A stretch of 64,000 bases of DNA from Akebia trifoliata. Its lineage: Eukaryota > Streptophyta > Magnoliopsida > Ranunculales > Lardizabalaceae. This document shows positions 11,894-24,029 of the stretch, piece after piece; the first letter of the stretch is position 1; each line of letters starts with the position of its first letter. Where the stretch lies: NCBI GenBank assembly GCA_017979445.1, contig JADQWC010000602.1, positions 1 to 64,000 on the forward strand, given 5' to 3'. The position numbers and the translations under genes were made by a program. The notes under the pieces were generated by a model. The model was given only the letters and a program-made list of their open reading frames with translations, ran no database searches and had not been told where the DNA came from.

Positions 11894-14800
11894 TGTAATG
11901 CCTCAGATTTTTATTCACGTATCTCAAGGAAAATTCATAAGTCAACCAATAGGAAATTTTTTTTCTTGAGTTAGAATTTGATAAATTCGATTACACCATT
12001 AGATCTACAATGAAAAATTAATCGAAATAGACTATATGATAACAAAAATCAGAGTTTGGGACATAGATTTACTAAAAATAAGATAATAATTATATTAATA
12101 ACCATTACATTCCTAGGACTCTATAAATACTAACTTAAAGACAAATTTATAGATTTTATCCTCTCAGTATGTACTCTCCTCTTCTAAATAAAATCCTAGA
12201 GATACCTTAGCCTCTACAAAACTTTCCAATCAAATTTTTATGCACTTGGAGGATTCATTAGATTTCGACGAAAGAGAGGATAACGATTACTTCATCGCAA
12301 GCTTCGAAGGAAATCAGATAAACAAATCTTTCGATCATCATCCTAGGGAGAAGATTTTGACTCAACTCAGTCTCTCACATTTTTTTCTTGAGTTTTAACA
12401 ACGATCTAAGGTAGGGAAGTTTTAGACCTTCCTAATAGTCAAAATTTTCAATGCATTGTAGCTTTTGATTTTAAAATCTTGTATGTTTTATTTTAAATTA
12501 GGAAAAATATCATTCTCTTACAAAATCAGGTTTATAATTGTTTGTTTAGTATATTTTCTTGTTAAAAAATTATATTGAAGACTTTTGATAGATTTGGGAA
12601 AAAATCACCAGAAGGGATGACCGATTCTTTCCGCTCAGTCGACTTAAGAAATCTCGGTCGACCCACCTTCTACCACGGTCGACTCACCTTTTGCTCCACA
12701 AAGAACTTCAAGGTGAGCAACTCTCAGGTTTGATCGATTGACCAACCTATTACCCCAACAACTCTTGGGTTCAGTCAATTGAACTACCTCGGTCGCTTGA
12801 CCCTATGTAAAAAGCTACAGTTTAATTTGTTTTTAGCACTATTTTTCCTCACCAGCTTGTACACTTTTCTGCACCTTAGTTTTATTAAAAACATTTAAGT
12901 AAAGAAAATAAGGAATTGTACTAGCTTGTACTTGAGTTTTCCATTTACTTTAAGCTATTTAATGAAAATAAGGGATTACCCCTATTTGAAAACAATGGGA
13001 ATGATTTAAAAATCCAAATCTCAACAAATAAAAATCTAATTTTTGGGTTCAAGAATAAAATATGATTTTTGATGTTTTTATCAAATTTTTGACTTCCGAC
13101 TTCTTGGATTTTTTGTTCAAAATAAGCTTTAAAAATTACATGATTTCAAATCTCCTATTTAAGATTTTCATATCCAAAAATCAGTTTTCAATTTGAAGAA
13201 CTTTGAAATTTCAGTTTTTCAACGCTTAGTTAAATTTTTACCAGCTTTTCACAACTTTAAATAACCGTCAATGATTTTACCCCAAATTACCTACATAAAC
13301 TTTATTTGATCATTTTTTATCATTATTTTTAAATTCTTTTATAAAATGAGTGTTGATATTTGAATTAATTGAAAAAAAATTTACTTTTATTTCTTCAATG
13401 AATTTATAAAGATTTGGTTGAATTGAAAAAGAAAATGGTTTAAAGGTTAAAATTCGAAAAAATCGCATTGTAGATGCGATGTCCTTGGTTTCATTTAAAA
13501 GAGAGTGTAGACTCTCATTGTTTGCGTGTGCTAGCAAGTGGATTTTCAGGGATTAATTTACTTTTTGTTATCGCGAGGCGATGATTCGATGTTTATTTAT
13601 AATTTTTGTTATCGAAAGGCGATGAGTGCTGTTTTATTTTTACGGGTTGGATCGTTGCATGATAGAAAACTGAATATCCATTCCACATACTTGTATGTCT
13701 TATTTTATTTTATTTTCAAAATAAAAAGAAATCTATATGTAGCTATTTTGGGATCTATTAAAGAGTTTGTGAAAATCTTAAGCGATAGTCTATCATATCA
13801 TGTCTGGAATGACATACTATACTAAGATGAATAGTTACAATGGTAAACTCCTATATAGTATAGAATACATAGGAGACTAGCATCACAATTGATATTCAGG
13901 ATGTTCTTCTCTATTTTAATTGGTGAACTATGTAATGTGAAGGTAGTTGTGCAAAGTATAGAGATGTCTTAGGGAACCATATGTTCGCCTGATAGGCTTA
14001 GATGAAGATGACGAGTCAATGATTATTAACTGTTTAATAGTAGTTGAATGTTTTGACACATCGTGAAAGGACCTATGCCTTATGATCACAGTCAACAGCC
14101 AACCTGAGCTGGATAAATGGTTATCCTAGAATGGTAAATGCAGCGATCAACCACAAAATCAAGAACTAACGATAGGGTTGCACATCGGTGAAATTTGGAA
14201 TATATTCAGATTCTGACTTGGAGGTATCCAGTCATGGTTCTCATTGCTCTTAACAGATATACCACCACTACTTGTATCTAAACTTACATATTTTGTTTAT
14301 TTTCTTAAGTTGGAAATTAATTTTAAATTGTTTATGTTTGTTTTTACTATAATTTAATATGTTTCTACTTACTTTACTTCTCTTTTAAGTGGGAAACTTG
14401 CATATGTTTTCAAACGTACTAGAATATTTTTCCCCATATTAGGAGACTATTAGTTTGGGGTAGTATTCTTCTACTGGGCAACTCCCCCGTTACTCACTCT
14501 ATCAATTTCAATTACAAATCTTCTTCCTATTGAGGAGCAGTTAGAGGATACTACGTACCAATTGATGATCAGAATCTACTTCCGAGCAAAAAGTAGAATT
14601 ACTTTTACAAGTTCTATTATCGATTAGATGTTAAGATTTACTATTTCTAGTTTTATTTGAGGTTGTTTGAGAGTAGGAGTTGATGTTGGTGCAAGGTTTT
14701 GCCATCTTTGTTTATTGACAAATTTTCGTTGAGTTCTAGTTTACATTTCAATTATTTTGTTGTTATTTACATACTTATATGTCAGACTTGTTAAAATTTC

Positions 14801-14929
14801 CGCTGCAATATTATTATTTATCATCATACTTCTCTATTGAGGTTATTATCATTGTTGGAGTATTATTTTAGTACATTGAGTTCTGACATGTAATCAGGGA
14901 GATTCAAGTCAGAATTTGGGGACACTACA
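11894..14929 (+). repeat. 5' LTR of chromovirus-like Gypsy element G (about 3.0 kb)
   Basis: It starts TGTAATGCCTCAG, ends GGGGACACTACA, and is followed at once by a primer-binding site, so it is a 5' LTR read forward. A TATA box (12122-12129) and a CT-rich leader follow in U3/R. Length, the TGTAAYGCC start and the tRNA-Met-type primer site fit long-LTR chromoviruses such as Tekay/Del; this assignment rests on general resemblance only. No coding sequence lies inside. The frames at 13310-13825 are AT-rich chance frames. Confidence 0.7.
12122..12129 (+). promoter_or_regulatory. TATA box of LTR G
   Basis: TATAAATA lies 230 bases into the LTR, followed by a short CT-rich leader with CTCTCAGTATG. 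It is placed as expected for a plant LTR promoter. Confidence 0.5.
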
Positions 14930-14933
14930 TAGC

Positions 14934-14945
14934 GTTATCAGAGCT
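14934..14945 (+). other. Primer-binding site of element G
   Basis: GTTATCAGAGCT follows the LTR end by four bases and matches the TGGTATCAGAGC initiator-tRNA-Met site used by many plant LTR elements, with changes in the first bases. It sets the orientation of G. Confidence 0.7.
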
Positions 14946-15228
14946 AGTATTAGTTTTGTATGAGACAAGAGCTCATAAGTCTAGAGATCTATTAGAGTTT
15001 AGGCAGGAGTTAGGCTAAGATAAGGAAGAGTTGGGATCGGGCAAGATTAAAAATCTTAAACGAAACTCTTAACCTTAAAACCACAAAATACTTAATAGAT
15101 AAGACTTGACATGAACCTAAGTTGCGTATGCTTGGTTTTTGAAAATTTAGCACTAATACTGAATTATTGCTTTCTGGTGAATGGTTAATCATTTAAAAAA
15201 ATCTGACTATAAGTTTTCATATTACAAT
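14946..15228 (+). other. Leader of element G, cut by element D
   Basis: Purine-rich leader sequence follows the primer site, then AT-rich sequence with no gene. It ends at 15228, where the end of D's LTR (TGAAATCGCCTCG on the plus strand) begins. ACAAT at 15224-15228 should be one copy of D's TSD; the other copy would be off-window to the right. Confidence 0.55.
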
Positions 15229-16597
15229 TGAAATCGCCTCGACACTTTTTACTAAATAATAAAAAGTATCACGTGGTAAATTGGGGGATTTTTTGAGAAT
15301 TGGGAATTGCCACCTAGTTTAGGTCTAGGAATCAAAATAACTCCAAAACAGATCCGGATCAATCCACGGGTAAGTGGTCAAATTATGGGTTTCGAAAAGT
15401 GTTAAGCATCGAACCCGCCCAATTGAGATGATCGGTCTCTACTACAATCCAAAACTATCCCAGGTCAACGAGCATAAACTAAAGTCAAACTAGGGTCTAA
15501 CCATCATCAATTTATATCGAATTTGCCTAACGAATCCTATAACTAAAATTCCTTCAAATATTACACAAGGCCTCGAATTTCCATACATAAAAGGGAAAAA
15601 TGTGAAAAAACCTAAATCTTGTTCAATCCCCTAAGGCTCATGTAGCCATCTCTACCAAAATGAAATTTAATTAAAGAACCAACATACATGAATAATTTCC
15701 AAATTGGCTAAAATTCACATGGATAAACAATTTCAAAATTAATAAATATTCTACATGCATAAATAATGTTCGGATTGGTGATACATTACATGCACAATTT
15801 GCTATCAAATAAATTAAATATCATAACATGCAAAAATAATTACCAACTCGATTCAATATCAAAATATACATAAATAATTACTAGTTTGATTTAATATCAA
15901 ATATACATAAATAATTATCAAATTGGTTAATTAATATATGTACAAATTGGTTTCCCAAATTGATAAGTTTCATCATATGCATAAAATCCATATCATGCAT
16001 GGTTACCAAATTGGTAAGATATGAATAAATATAAACTTTTCAAATCAGTTAAAAATATACCATGCATGTTTGCCAAATTGGTAAAATATGAATACATGTA
16101 AACCTTCCAAATCAATAAAATCGATATCACGCAAGATTGTCAAATTGGTACAATATGAATACATATAAATTTTCTAAATCAATAAAATCGATATCACGCA
16201 AGATTGCCAAATTGATAAAAATATGAATACACATGAATTTTCTAAATTGATAAAATCAATATCACATGCTGAAAATTTCTAAATAAAAAAAGTCTTCCAC
16301 GCAAATTAACTCCCAATTTAAAAATTAAATCATGAATGCCTTCTAAGTTAACAACTATGCTATGGCATGGAATAATTCTCAAATCATCAAACAATATATT
16401 GCATGTTAGTATTCATTGAATTGAACATCATATATTCCTAAACATGAATAATTGAAAGAGTAATTCGAATTATTTTAGTCATCGAAAAAATTTCAAAACA
16501 TCCCCAATAAAAATAATGGTTTGATCATAGTAATTATGAATTTGCAAAAAAAATATAATCTCTAAGCCTACTAATGTGAGAAATATAAAGAAAGTAA
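15229..16597 (-). repeat. 3' LTR of element D, segment 1 (U5 end)
   Basis: Read on the minus strand, this ends GAGGCGATTTCA at 15229 and parallels LTR E (27414-28304). Shared landmarks are the CGAACCCGCCC stem-loop (15387-15416), the ACTAGGTGGC U5 phrase near 15310, and the repeated CAAATTGGTAAAATATGAATAC phrases (15660-16260), which have expanded here. The LTR breaks at 16597, where a CACTA element starts, and resumes at 26447. Confidence 0.75.
15387..15416 (-). other. Conserved U5 stem-loop in LTR D
   Basis: On the minus strand GGGTTCGATGCTTAACAC...TTCGAAACCC folds with GGGTTCGA against TCGAAACCC. E has GGGTTCGG against CCGAAACCC at the same position, so the closing pairs near the loop differ yet still pair. 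Confidence 0.65.
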
Positions 16598-16960
16598 CAC
16601 TACAAAATTGACTGGATTTAGAGGCACAATTGGGGTTTTCTTTATAGATAGTCAGAGAAAACGCCTCTAGAGGCAAAATCGACTGGATTTAAAGGGGCAA
16701 TTGGGGATTTCTTTACAAGCGGTTGGAGAAAATGCCTTCACTACAAAATCAACTGGATTTAGAGGCGCACTCTTTACAGGCAACTAAAGAAAACACCTCT
16801 CACTTCCAAACCTGTGCGTGTTTAAGGGCGAAAACAGTCGACGATTTTGTGAAGTGCCTACAAAAGACCACAAATAGAGGCAGTTTTATCAAAATGCCAT
16901 AAAAAAGATGATGAACATAGGCGGTTATTGTGTAAATTCCCTCAATAGATGATCAACAAA
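16598..16960 (+). repeat. Left terminal and subterminal repeats of the Pack-CACTA
   Basis: The phrase CACTACAAAAT..ACTGGATTTAGAGGC occurs at 16598 and again at 16739, with a third partial copy (AAATCGACTGGATTTAAAGG) between. This suggests tandem duplication of the terminus. The outer copy is the real end because TAA beside it matches the right flank. GAGGC and GGCGG motifs recur to about 16925, typical of transposase-binding subterminal repeats. Confidence 0.75.
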
Positions 16961-18697
16961 GGTGATTCTTAAGAAAATCCCGATGAATATTTTTGCGGGG
17001 AACTCAAATTTTATCAATCTACCTCTCTTCCTCTGTTTATACTCTTTCTCTCTCCCTTTCACACTCTCTCCCCATGTCTCATTTTGTCTCCCTCTCCCAC
17101 TCTCTTTTTCGTCTATGTTAGGGTTTCCATCTCTGCAAGAGTCATAGAAGTTCTACTCGTAGCTAATTATTTACCCTAGCTCTGCAGATTTGAGGTTTGT
17201 GGAGTTTTTTTTTGTTTTTTTTTTAAAGTCTCATTTATTTTGACATGATTTGCTTGCATGATCTACAACTTTGTGTTGTTGTAGCTTGTGTGTAAGTAAT
17301 CTATATATGATGTCTAGAAGTTTTGTTAAAATCATAATATTTAAGCCATGAATCTTACCAAAAACTATTGAATCCCCAGCATGAATCATATTTACTATTT
17401 AGATGTAAATCTTACAATTCATATATCAATCATATTGTGAATTGGATCATATGATCTAAAATAGATCATGGGACTCAAATTTGTAATGTTTTTAGGGGGT
17501 GCAATGTATTTGCTCATGGTATTAAATTTTGGTATATATCCGAACAATTTATCAAAATATTTCAACTTCCATATATCAGCTCTCTTTATTCTAGGTCTGG
17601 AGGTTTTTTCTACTATTTATTTATTTTTACCATAAAGATACCTTCTATAATATTAGTCATATTTTTTTTATTAAACTTTTTTTTTGTGACTCTCTAATAA
17701 AAAAAACCATTTGTATTAATTTTCAAACTGGTACAAAAGTAAATTCAATCTCCATTTAAAAAAAAATAAATAATTACCAAAATAAGTATATATCATTTAT
17801 TTAATTATCTTTGTTTTAATTATTAGTTCTAGGTATTTAATTCCTTGAGTGGTTCGAAGGTTTTCTCATAGATGTTCGATTCAGACCTGAGTATTATTGA
17901 GTTCTCTCAGGTGTTCACATGGCACGGTGAGTTTTAGGATTTTTTAGAGATTGATTATTTAGCTGTTTTCATCATCTATATTTGTATCTTTTTGTTATTT
18001 GATTCATTGAATGGTTTCGAGAATGGGAAAAAAAAAACACTTTCTTGGAGCTCCCACTATCATTATCAACAATATTACCAACCAATTCATGTTTAGTTTC
18101 TCCATTTCTATGATCATTTACATGGATTAATTCATGTTTAGTTTCTTCATTTTTTAATCTTTTCAACTACAATTCTATGAAGTAAATGTTAGCTTTCATT
18201 AATTTGATATTTTATTATATAGATTTTTTTCCTAATATAAGATTATCGATATGGAAATATGTTATATGGACAGAAGAAACATCTAGAACTAGATTGAGTC
18301 CTCATTTGAGCCATGTGGGTTGCCATGTTAGCCCCTGATTAGAGGTTTTGAAAATGGATCATGTGCTCCCAAATTTAAAGTTTAAATCCAATAGTGAATT
18401 TTTTTAATAGAATTCTTAAGATTTTGTGTTTTTACATCCATGAGGCAGCCGATCATGTTTTTGGTGTCACGTGGATATACTATCCATATAGATGTTTGAG
18501 GTACCTCGAGTTTTCAACCTTCTGCCTTCTATGTTCTTAAATTTTTTTTAATGCTTATATTGGCACTCTTGCCATTTGAATGCCAACTTAAAATTTTATT
18601 TGTTAAGGTAGATTCTAAGACTCATCCGTTTATGGATTTGGATACAACTTCCAACAAAGGAGGCTTTAATTGATTATTTTAAATTGATATTTCACAG
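16961..18697. other. Pack-CACTA interior without recognised coding sequence
   Basis: A CT-rich leader-like patch (17015-17150) is followed by AT-rich sequence with many T runs. The minus-strand frame at 17972-18166 and the plus-strand frame at 16962-17147 match nothing I recognise. It may include captured introns or the promoter of the element. Confidence 0.45.
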
Positions 18698-18970
18698 CTA
18701 TTGTTGCAATTGGCGGGCTTGTCCATAAGTTCTTCTTGACAATAATACAAGGTAATTTTCATGTCTAACCTAGACTCACTTGCTGATTTTCTCCAATTAC
18801 GTCATTGGTCTAGATCTTTTTTCCTTTACTTTATTCATGGAATGGGTTTCCTTTATTAACTAATCCACATCTACATATTATAACGTTGTTTGGCCTCGTA
18901 GATTGAAAAGTTAGCTGCTGTCAGAATCAATGGCTTGGTTGAAAGGCTACAACTCGTTGTACGTAATGGG
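18698..18970 (+). pseudogene. Two exon-like captured pieces of unknown origin
   Basis: An open stretch at 18698-18751 is bounded by TTCACAG and GGTAATT. Another at 18902-18970 (23 codons, reading IEKLAAVRINGLVERLQ) is bounded by TCGTAG and GTATGT. Both look like captured internal exons with splice borders, in the same orientation as the recognised fragments. I cannot name the source genes. Confidence 0.4.
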
Positions 18971-19171
18971 GTATGTTTCTTGACTCGTTAGTGTTGTGAA
19001 TGGGATGGATGTGGTTACTGTTGTAGGATACCTTGGATATTCTTCACGAATTGCATTATATCTAGGATATTCTTCACTGTTGAAAACATTGATTTTCACT
19101 TTGGATGGTTGAAGTGTTTGTTCATATATTTATCTCTACATAATCAGCATGCTAAAATATTGACTATCTAG

Positions 19172-19493
19172 GTGTCATTTTCTGGTGTAACACATCCTCA
19201 CAGCACGTACTCGCAAGATGACCTCCCTTAATTTCTCCCTAAAACTGTTGTGTGGAATGAGAGCGAAGCAGATGGTGGATTGCCTGTTAGTATAACCTAC
19301 TGATTTTTTTGGTACAACACTCTGAGTTGAATATTGATGAAACCGTTGTTTGTAGTCATGTTACTGAACTACTTGTAGGTGAGCCCTAGGCTGAGATTTA
19401 ACAAGGAAGGGTCATTGTTGGCTGTCACAACAAATTATAATGGAATCAAGATCTTAGGCTACATTGATGGTCAGCACTTGATCAGGATGATGA
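19172..19493 (+). pseudogene. TOPLESS/TOPLESS-related corepressor fragment (two exons)
   Basis: Exon 1 (19172-19285, after CTATCTAG) reads VSFSGVTHPHSTYSQDDLP, then a stop, and ends in ADGGLP. Exon 2 (19379-19493, after TTGTAG, before a GTAAC donor) reads SPRLRFNKEGSLLAVTTN and then GIKIL...GQHLIRMM. These match the middle, between the two WD40 propeller halves, of TOPLESS-type transcriptional corepressors, where the native sequence also runs ADGGLPASPRLRFNKEG. The in-frame TAA after QDDLP and missing segments show it is a captured, non-functional piece. It is the first of a series of gene pieces in the CACTA element. Confidence 0.85.
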
Positions 19494-19942
19494 GTAACGC
19501 TTTAGGCTTTCTCATATTTATATTTTTAAATTTTGAATCTTATCTTTTGTTTATCTACTCTTGGTATACGGATATTAAATGAGATTTTGTGATTGTATCT
19601 TAAACTTTTATGTCATAAATTTTAATTTAATTTATAGTTGTATTCCCTTGCAGTATCTATTAATAATCTTGAATTTTAATTTTATAGTTCGTAGTCCCTA
19701 CCACGCTGGATCGTACTGATAGAATCCCACTTGCAGTATCTATTAATAACCTTGTAAGTCATTGAGATTTCCGTGTTTCGCAAATATTTACTTATGCGTT
19801 CTATTTTGAGTTTTGAGATTACATGTTGTGATGAAATGTTTTCAACAGGACATTTACTAATGTTAAACTGCATTATATCTTGATGTCGTTTTAAGATTTG
19901 AAAGCTTTGGCAGCATTTGAAGAAAAGTCTACCTGAGGGGTT

Positions 19943-20064
19943 AAACACAGAGAAAAACATAGTGATGATGGACCATTTGGGATAACTGCTACATGCCTTG
20001 AAACATTTATAAAAAGTTGTGCTGGATATTCTGTTATCGCATATATATTGGGCATAGGTGATAG
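19943..20064 (+). pseudogene. VPS34-type phosphatidylinositol 3-kinase exon fragment
   Basis: The plus frame from 19943 reads [19 protein letters not shown] and then [15 protein letters not shown], and ends at a GGTAAT donor (20064/20065). This is the catalytic-loop start of the class III PI3-kinase domain, where GDRH is the ATP-binding catalytic motif. The next exon, with HLDN and the DFG motif, is absent. The sequence is open but only about 40 codons long, so it cannot encode a kinase. It directly precedes the CDC48 piece. Confidence 0.8.
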
Positions 20065-20619
<555 letters not shown>

Positions 20620-21545
20620 GTAATTCCATGTTGTTTTTTCCCTCTTGTAATATTTTTTTTTTCTTTTATTCCTTATTACTTTTTTTTGCCAAACTCTATT
20701 GAAATTGGAAATAAATTTCTGAAACAGGTAAAGCTTGAGATGGAATGTAGAATTGGTTCTAATTTTAAGTTCTACAAAAGTATTTTAGTCCGCTGTTTGG
20801 CTGTATTAAGTTTACAAAGTTATGATTCAAAATGACCAATAACAGACCCCCACTTGCATATGGATTTCATGCAGCCAAATCCATGTGAATTTAGTAAGAT
20901 TTACTGCATTGCTTTTCTAGATTTCAGAAATAAATTTTTAGCATATTTGCAGCTTATATTTTATTTGAATAGCAGAAATTTCCATTTGCAAACTACAGCT
21001 TCTTGTAGATTGAGAGAAGGAAAGTAGAGCTTGGATTTAAAGCGGGTGATGACCTAAATTATAGATGAACATATTTATAAGAAAAGTTGAGCTGATCTAT
21101 TTTTTGAACTTTTTATGTTGAAAATTTGGTCAGTCAGTTCAGTAACATGTTTTGGGAAAATAAAACATTACTATGTACTAATATAATTGAAGCTTTATGG
21201 GTGCTAGGTTGTTCTTCTAAAGTGGTGTACATCTTGTGGTTCGTTTTTATATGATTTTCTTACCAAAGAAGATTGAATATATACAAAATAGAATTATTAG
21301 TTTTATATAGAGGATTCAATGTCTCAGATTATTGATCCTTCACGTGTATCCAATATCAGAAAATAGCACTAATTTATTATTGTTACTTTTCTTTTTCCTG
21401 GAAACTATGAAAATAATGTAAAGATTTTGTAGGATTTTATTCTAAATACATCATGTAATTGAAAGTTTGTTAACAACTATATATTGCTTGTTGTCCCATT
21501 ACTTTCCTGCTACTTCCATTAATTCACTTGTTCCTTATTTTACAG
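20620..21545 (+). other. Pack-CACTA interior, no gene recognised
   Basis: AT-rich sequence between the b561 stop and the galactokinase exon. It may be captured 3' untranslated or intron sequence. No domain or splice-bounded open stretch was recognised. Confidence 0.4.
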
Positions 21546-21614
21546 AAAGAAATTGCCCAGCTTACATGTGAATGTGAACGCCACATTGGAACACAATATG
21601 GTGGGATGGACCAG
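21546..21614 (+). pseudogene. Galactokinase exon fragment
   Basis: The exon is bounded by TTTTACAG and GTGAGA and encodes 23 residues: KEIAQLTCECERHIGTQYGG then MDQ. This matches the GHMP-kinase galactokinase (GAL1/GALK) region with ERxIGTxSGGMDQ, which forms part of the phosphate-binding loop; here the usual Ser is Tyr. Only this exon was found, with flanking intron sequence, so it is a captured piece and not a gene. Confidence 0.85.
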
Positions 21615-24029
21615 GTGAGATATCTCTTTCTTCATGCTTATAGTTTTGATGGATTTATTTTCCTACCCAAGAAGCTAGAGGGAGGAAATGATGCATGCAT
21701 GCCCTCTTTTGAAATATAATGCTTTTTTTATATTCTAAGTTTCCAACTTCCCAAGGAGGAGTCTGTTAGTGGTGTATGTTGGTTCGACATTTGAATGAAA
21801 CATAAATATTTTGCTTCAGGTCAATCTTTATTTTTCTCACTGTGTTGTCGAATGTGAATGTGTCAGCTTGCAAAGTTGGTTTAAGTATGTGAGGGTTGAT
21901 ACCACAACCTGGGTTCAATGCCTGCCTTCACATACTAATGACTAACCTAACCACTAAACATGCTTGCTTATAAAAAGAAACTATGTTGTCAAAGGTGACT
22001 GCTTTTTTATGGAACTTAGGTTATATAGGTGAGGCAAACACTTGGCTTTTTAGGTGACTGCTTAGATAACCTTAAAATCTAAGTATTCACCTGTAATGTT
22101 TGGTTATAGTCAATACAAGCTTCTCGGAACATTGTGAATATGATAAGCTTACTGTTGCAAGCTTATAGTATATTACATTATCTGTTTTTTATTTATGGTA
22201 CCATACATTCATATATGCATTTATATTTAGGGTATTATATTTTATCTTTATTCATAGACAAGTGCTTATCTTTCTAGTGTCTAAGATTGGTTTATAGCGT
22301 TATGAACTAGAGAATCCATGTTAAGATTGGGGACAGCAGTGCATTAGCATAGCTTATTTTATGTGTTTGGGGACAGCAGTGCATTAGCTCCTGGAGGCGT
22401 TTGAATTTGAGGAGAGAATTTAATTTACAGTGGGGTGGGGGTGGGCTGGGCTGGGCGTGGCATTTTGAATTTTTTTTTCACAAAATATCATTTACCGACA
22501 GACTTACAAAGTCTGTCGATAAAGCATATAGTGACGGCAAATACTGTTGGTAAATATGTAAACAACTGATGAAAAAAAAATTTTGCACTAAATTTTTTCT
22601 AGAAAAAAAGGGATACAACCACGGTAATTTTATTATGCCGTGGCTAAAACAAATACCGACGCAACCAACTCCGACGAGTGCCGATGAAAAGCCTATCCGT
22701 TGGTATAATATTCTGCGACGGACTTGTGTGGATTTAGCGACGGATCTAACCATCGGTATAAATCTCTTTTCTAGTAGTGCTGGTTGAGAATAAGCTACTC
22801 TATATATCCTGAGTTCCTAACAGATCATTCTAATACATTACAAACACGTGTAGTGCATATGATACTTAAGTGTAGCATAAAAAAGAATTACCAAGAAAAA
22901 AAATTACATAAGGGCCTGTTTGTATGTTAGCAAAACATTTTTTCGCTGTTTGGTATATAACCCATTTTTAGGAATTGGAAATCCACTTAGTAGAAACAAG
23001 TCCGAATTAAATTGTTTTCTCTATTCGAATTGTTTTCGTCAAGAGTAACATGGGTCTCATTAACTAGATGCAACAAGTGGTCTACTAAGCATTACTTAGT
23101 CCTTTTCATATTCATCAATCTGTGTGATAGAATGCAGCTTACTTATCCTCCTTATGTTCCATCTTATATATAGAAGAAAGGAAAATAAAATAAAAAAAGA
23201 AAAAGAAAAAGAAATAAAGTAGATGGGTTTGGCAGTCTTTTTATAACACTCTTTCAAACCAAAAAGCCATTAGTAGTGTTGGTGGTGCTCCTAACATTTT
23301 GTCAAAGAAAGCAGACCATTGATGGTTACATGGAAGGTGGTTTATTCATCTTTCAAAATCTGGTATATATACTTTAAGCATGCCTATCATGTTATGTTGA
23401 TAGGTATTCTAGTAATGGTGTGTTGCAGCTGTTTGATTGTTGTTTCCCATTGTTTACTTGTGGTTCTCATGTTGTCCAACTTCCTTTCTGCTAAATTTAT
23501 TTTGTATTTTTTGTGACAGAAGTCTTGAATGTTGTGTTGATTGATTGCAAGGAATGAAATAGACACTTGATCTCTAATTGGGGGTCATAGGAGAACAATT
23601 TTGGTATCTGAATTTTGGGGTATATATATAACTGGAGAGCTGTTATTGGCACCCCAACTTAGATGTGGTTAGCTATTAAAATTTATGGCTTTATTTGTAT
23701 TAGGACCCATGAAACTTTTATTTTTCAGTTTGATTTATTCAATGTGGGAGTTTTATTTTGCTTTGTATTATCAATTTGCAGCCTAATGCTGAAACTGATG
23801 GTAATATTACTCTACCACTATCATCTGTAGTGGCTGCTTCGTTACAAATGCAAGGGTCAGGTGACACGCACCACTGACCTTTGCATTTGTAACTCCAAAT
23901 GTTTTTCAAGCAAGTAAAATAGTGGTTAGTAATTAGAGGGTGAAGAAATTTTTTTTTTCCATTATTATTTCTTGACCATCAGTTTATTTGTAATTGTAAC
24001 ACTTAGTTTTTTTATTTTCTTCTATATAG
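21615..24029 (+). other. Pack-CACTA interior with one nested transposon end
   Basis: Mostly AT-rich intron-like sequence. It holds a local repeat of TTGGGGACAGCAGTGCATTAGC (22328 and 22367 areas), a CACTA end fragment (22478-22779), and a possible captured exon at about 23782-23850 (after TTTGCAG, reading NAETDGNITLPLSSVVAAS) of unknown origin. Nothing else was recognised. Confidence 0.4.
22478..22779 (-). mobile_element. Fragment or end of a second CACTA-type element
   Basis: Read on the minus strand it starts CACTACTAGAAAAG at 22779. Subterminal CCGATGG, CCGTCGC and CCGACGG motifs recur every 20-40 bases, as in CACTA ends, and there is a small hairpin (CGACAGACTT/AAGTCTGTCG at 22497-22519). 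The opposite terminus was not found, so this may be a truncated copy. Confidence 0.55.
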
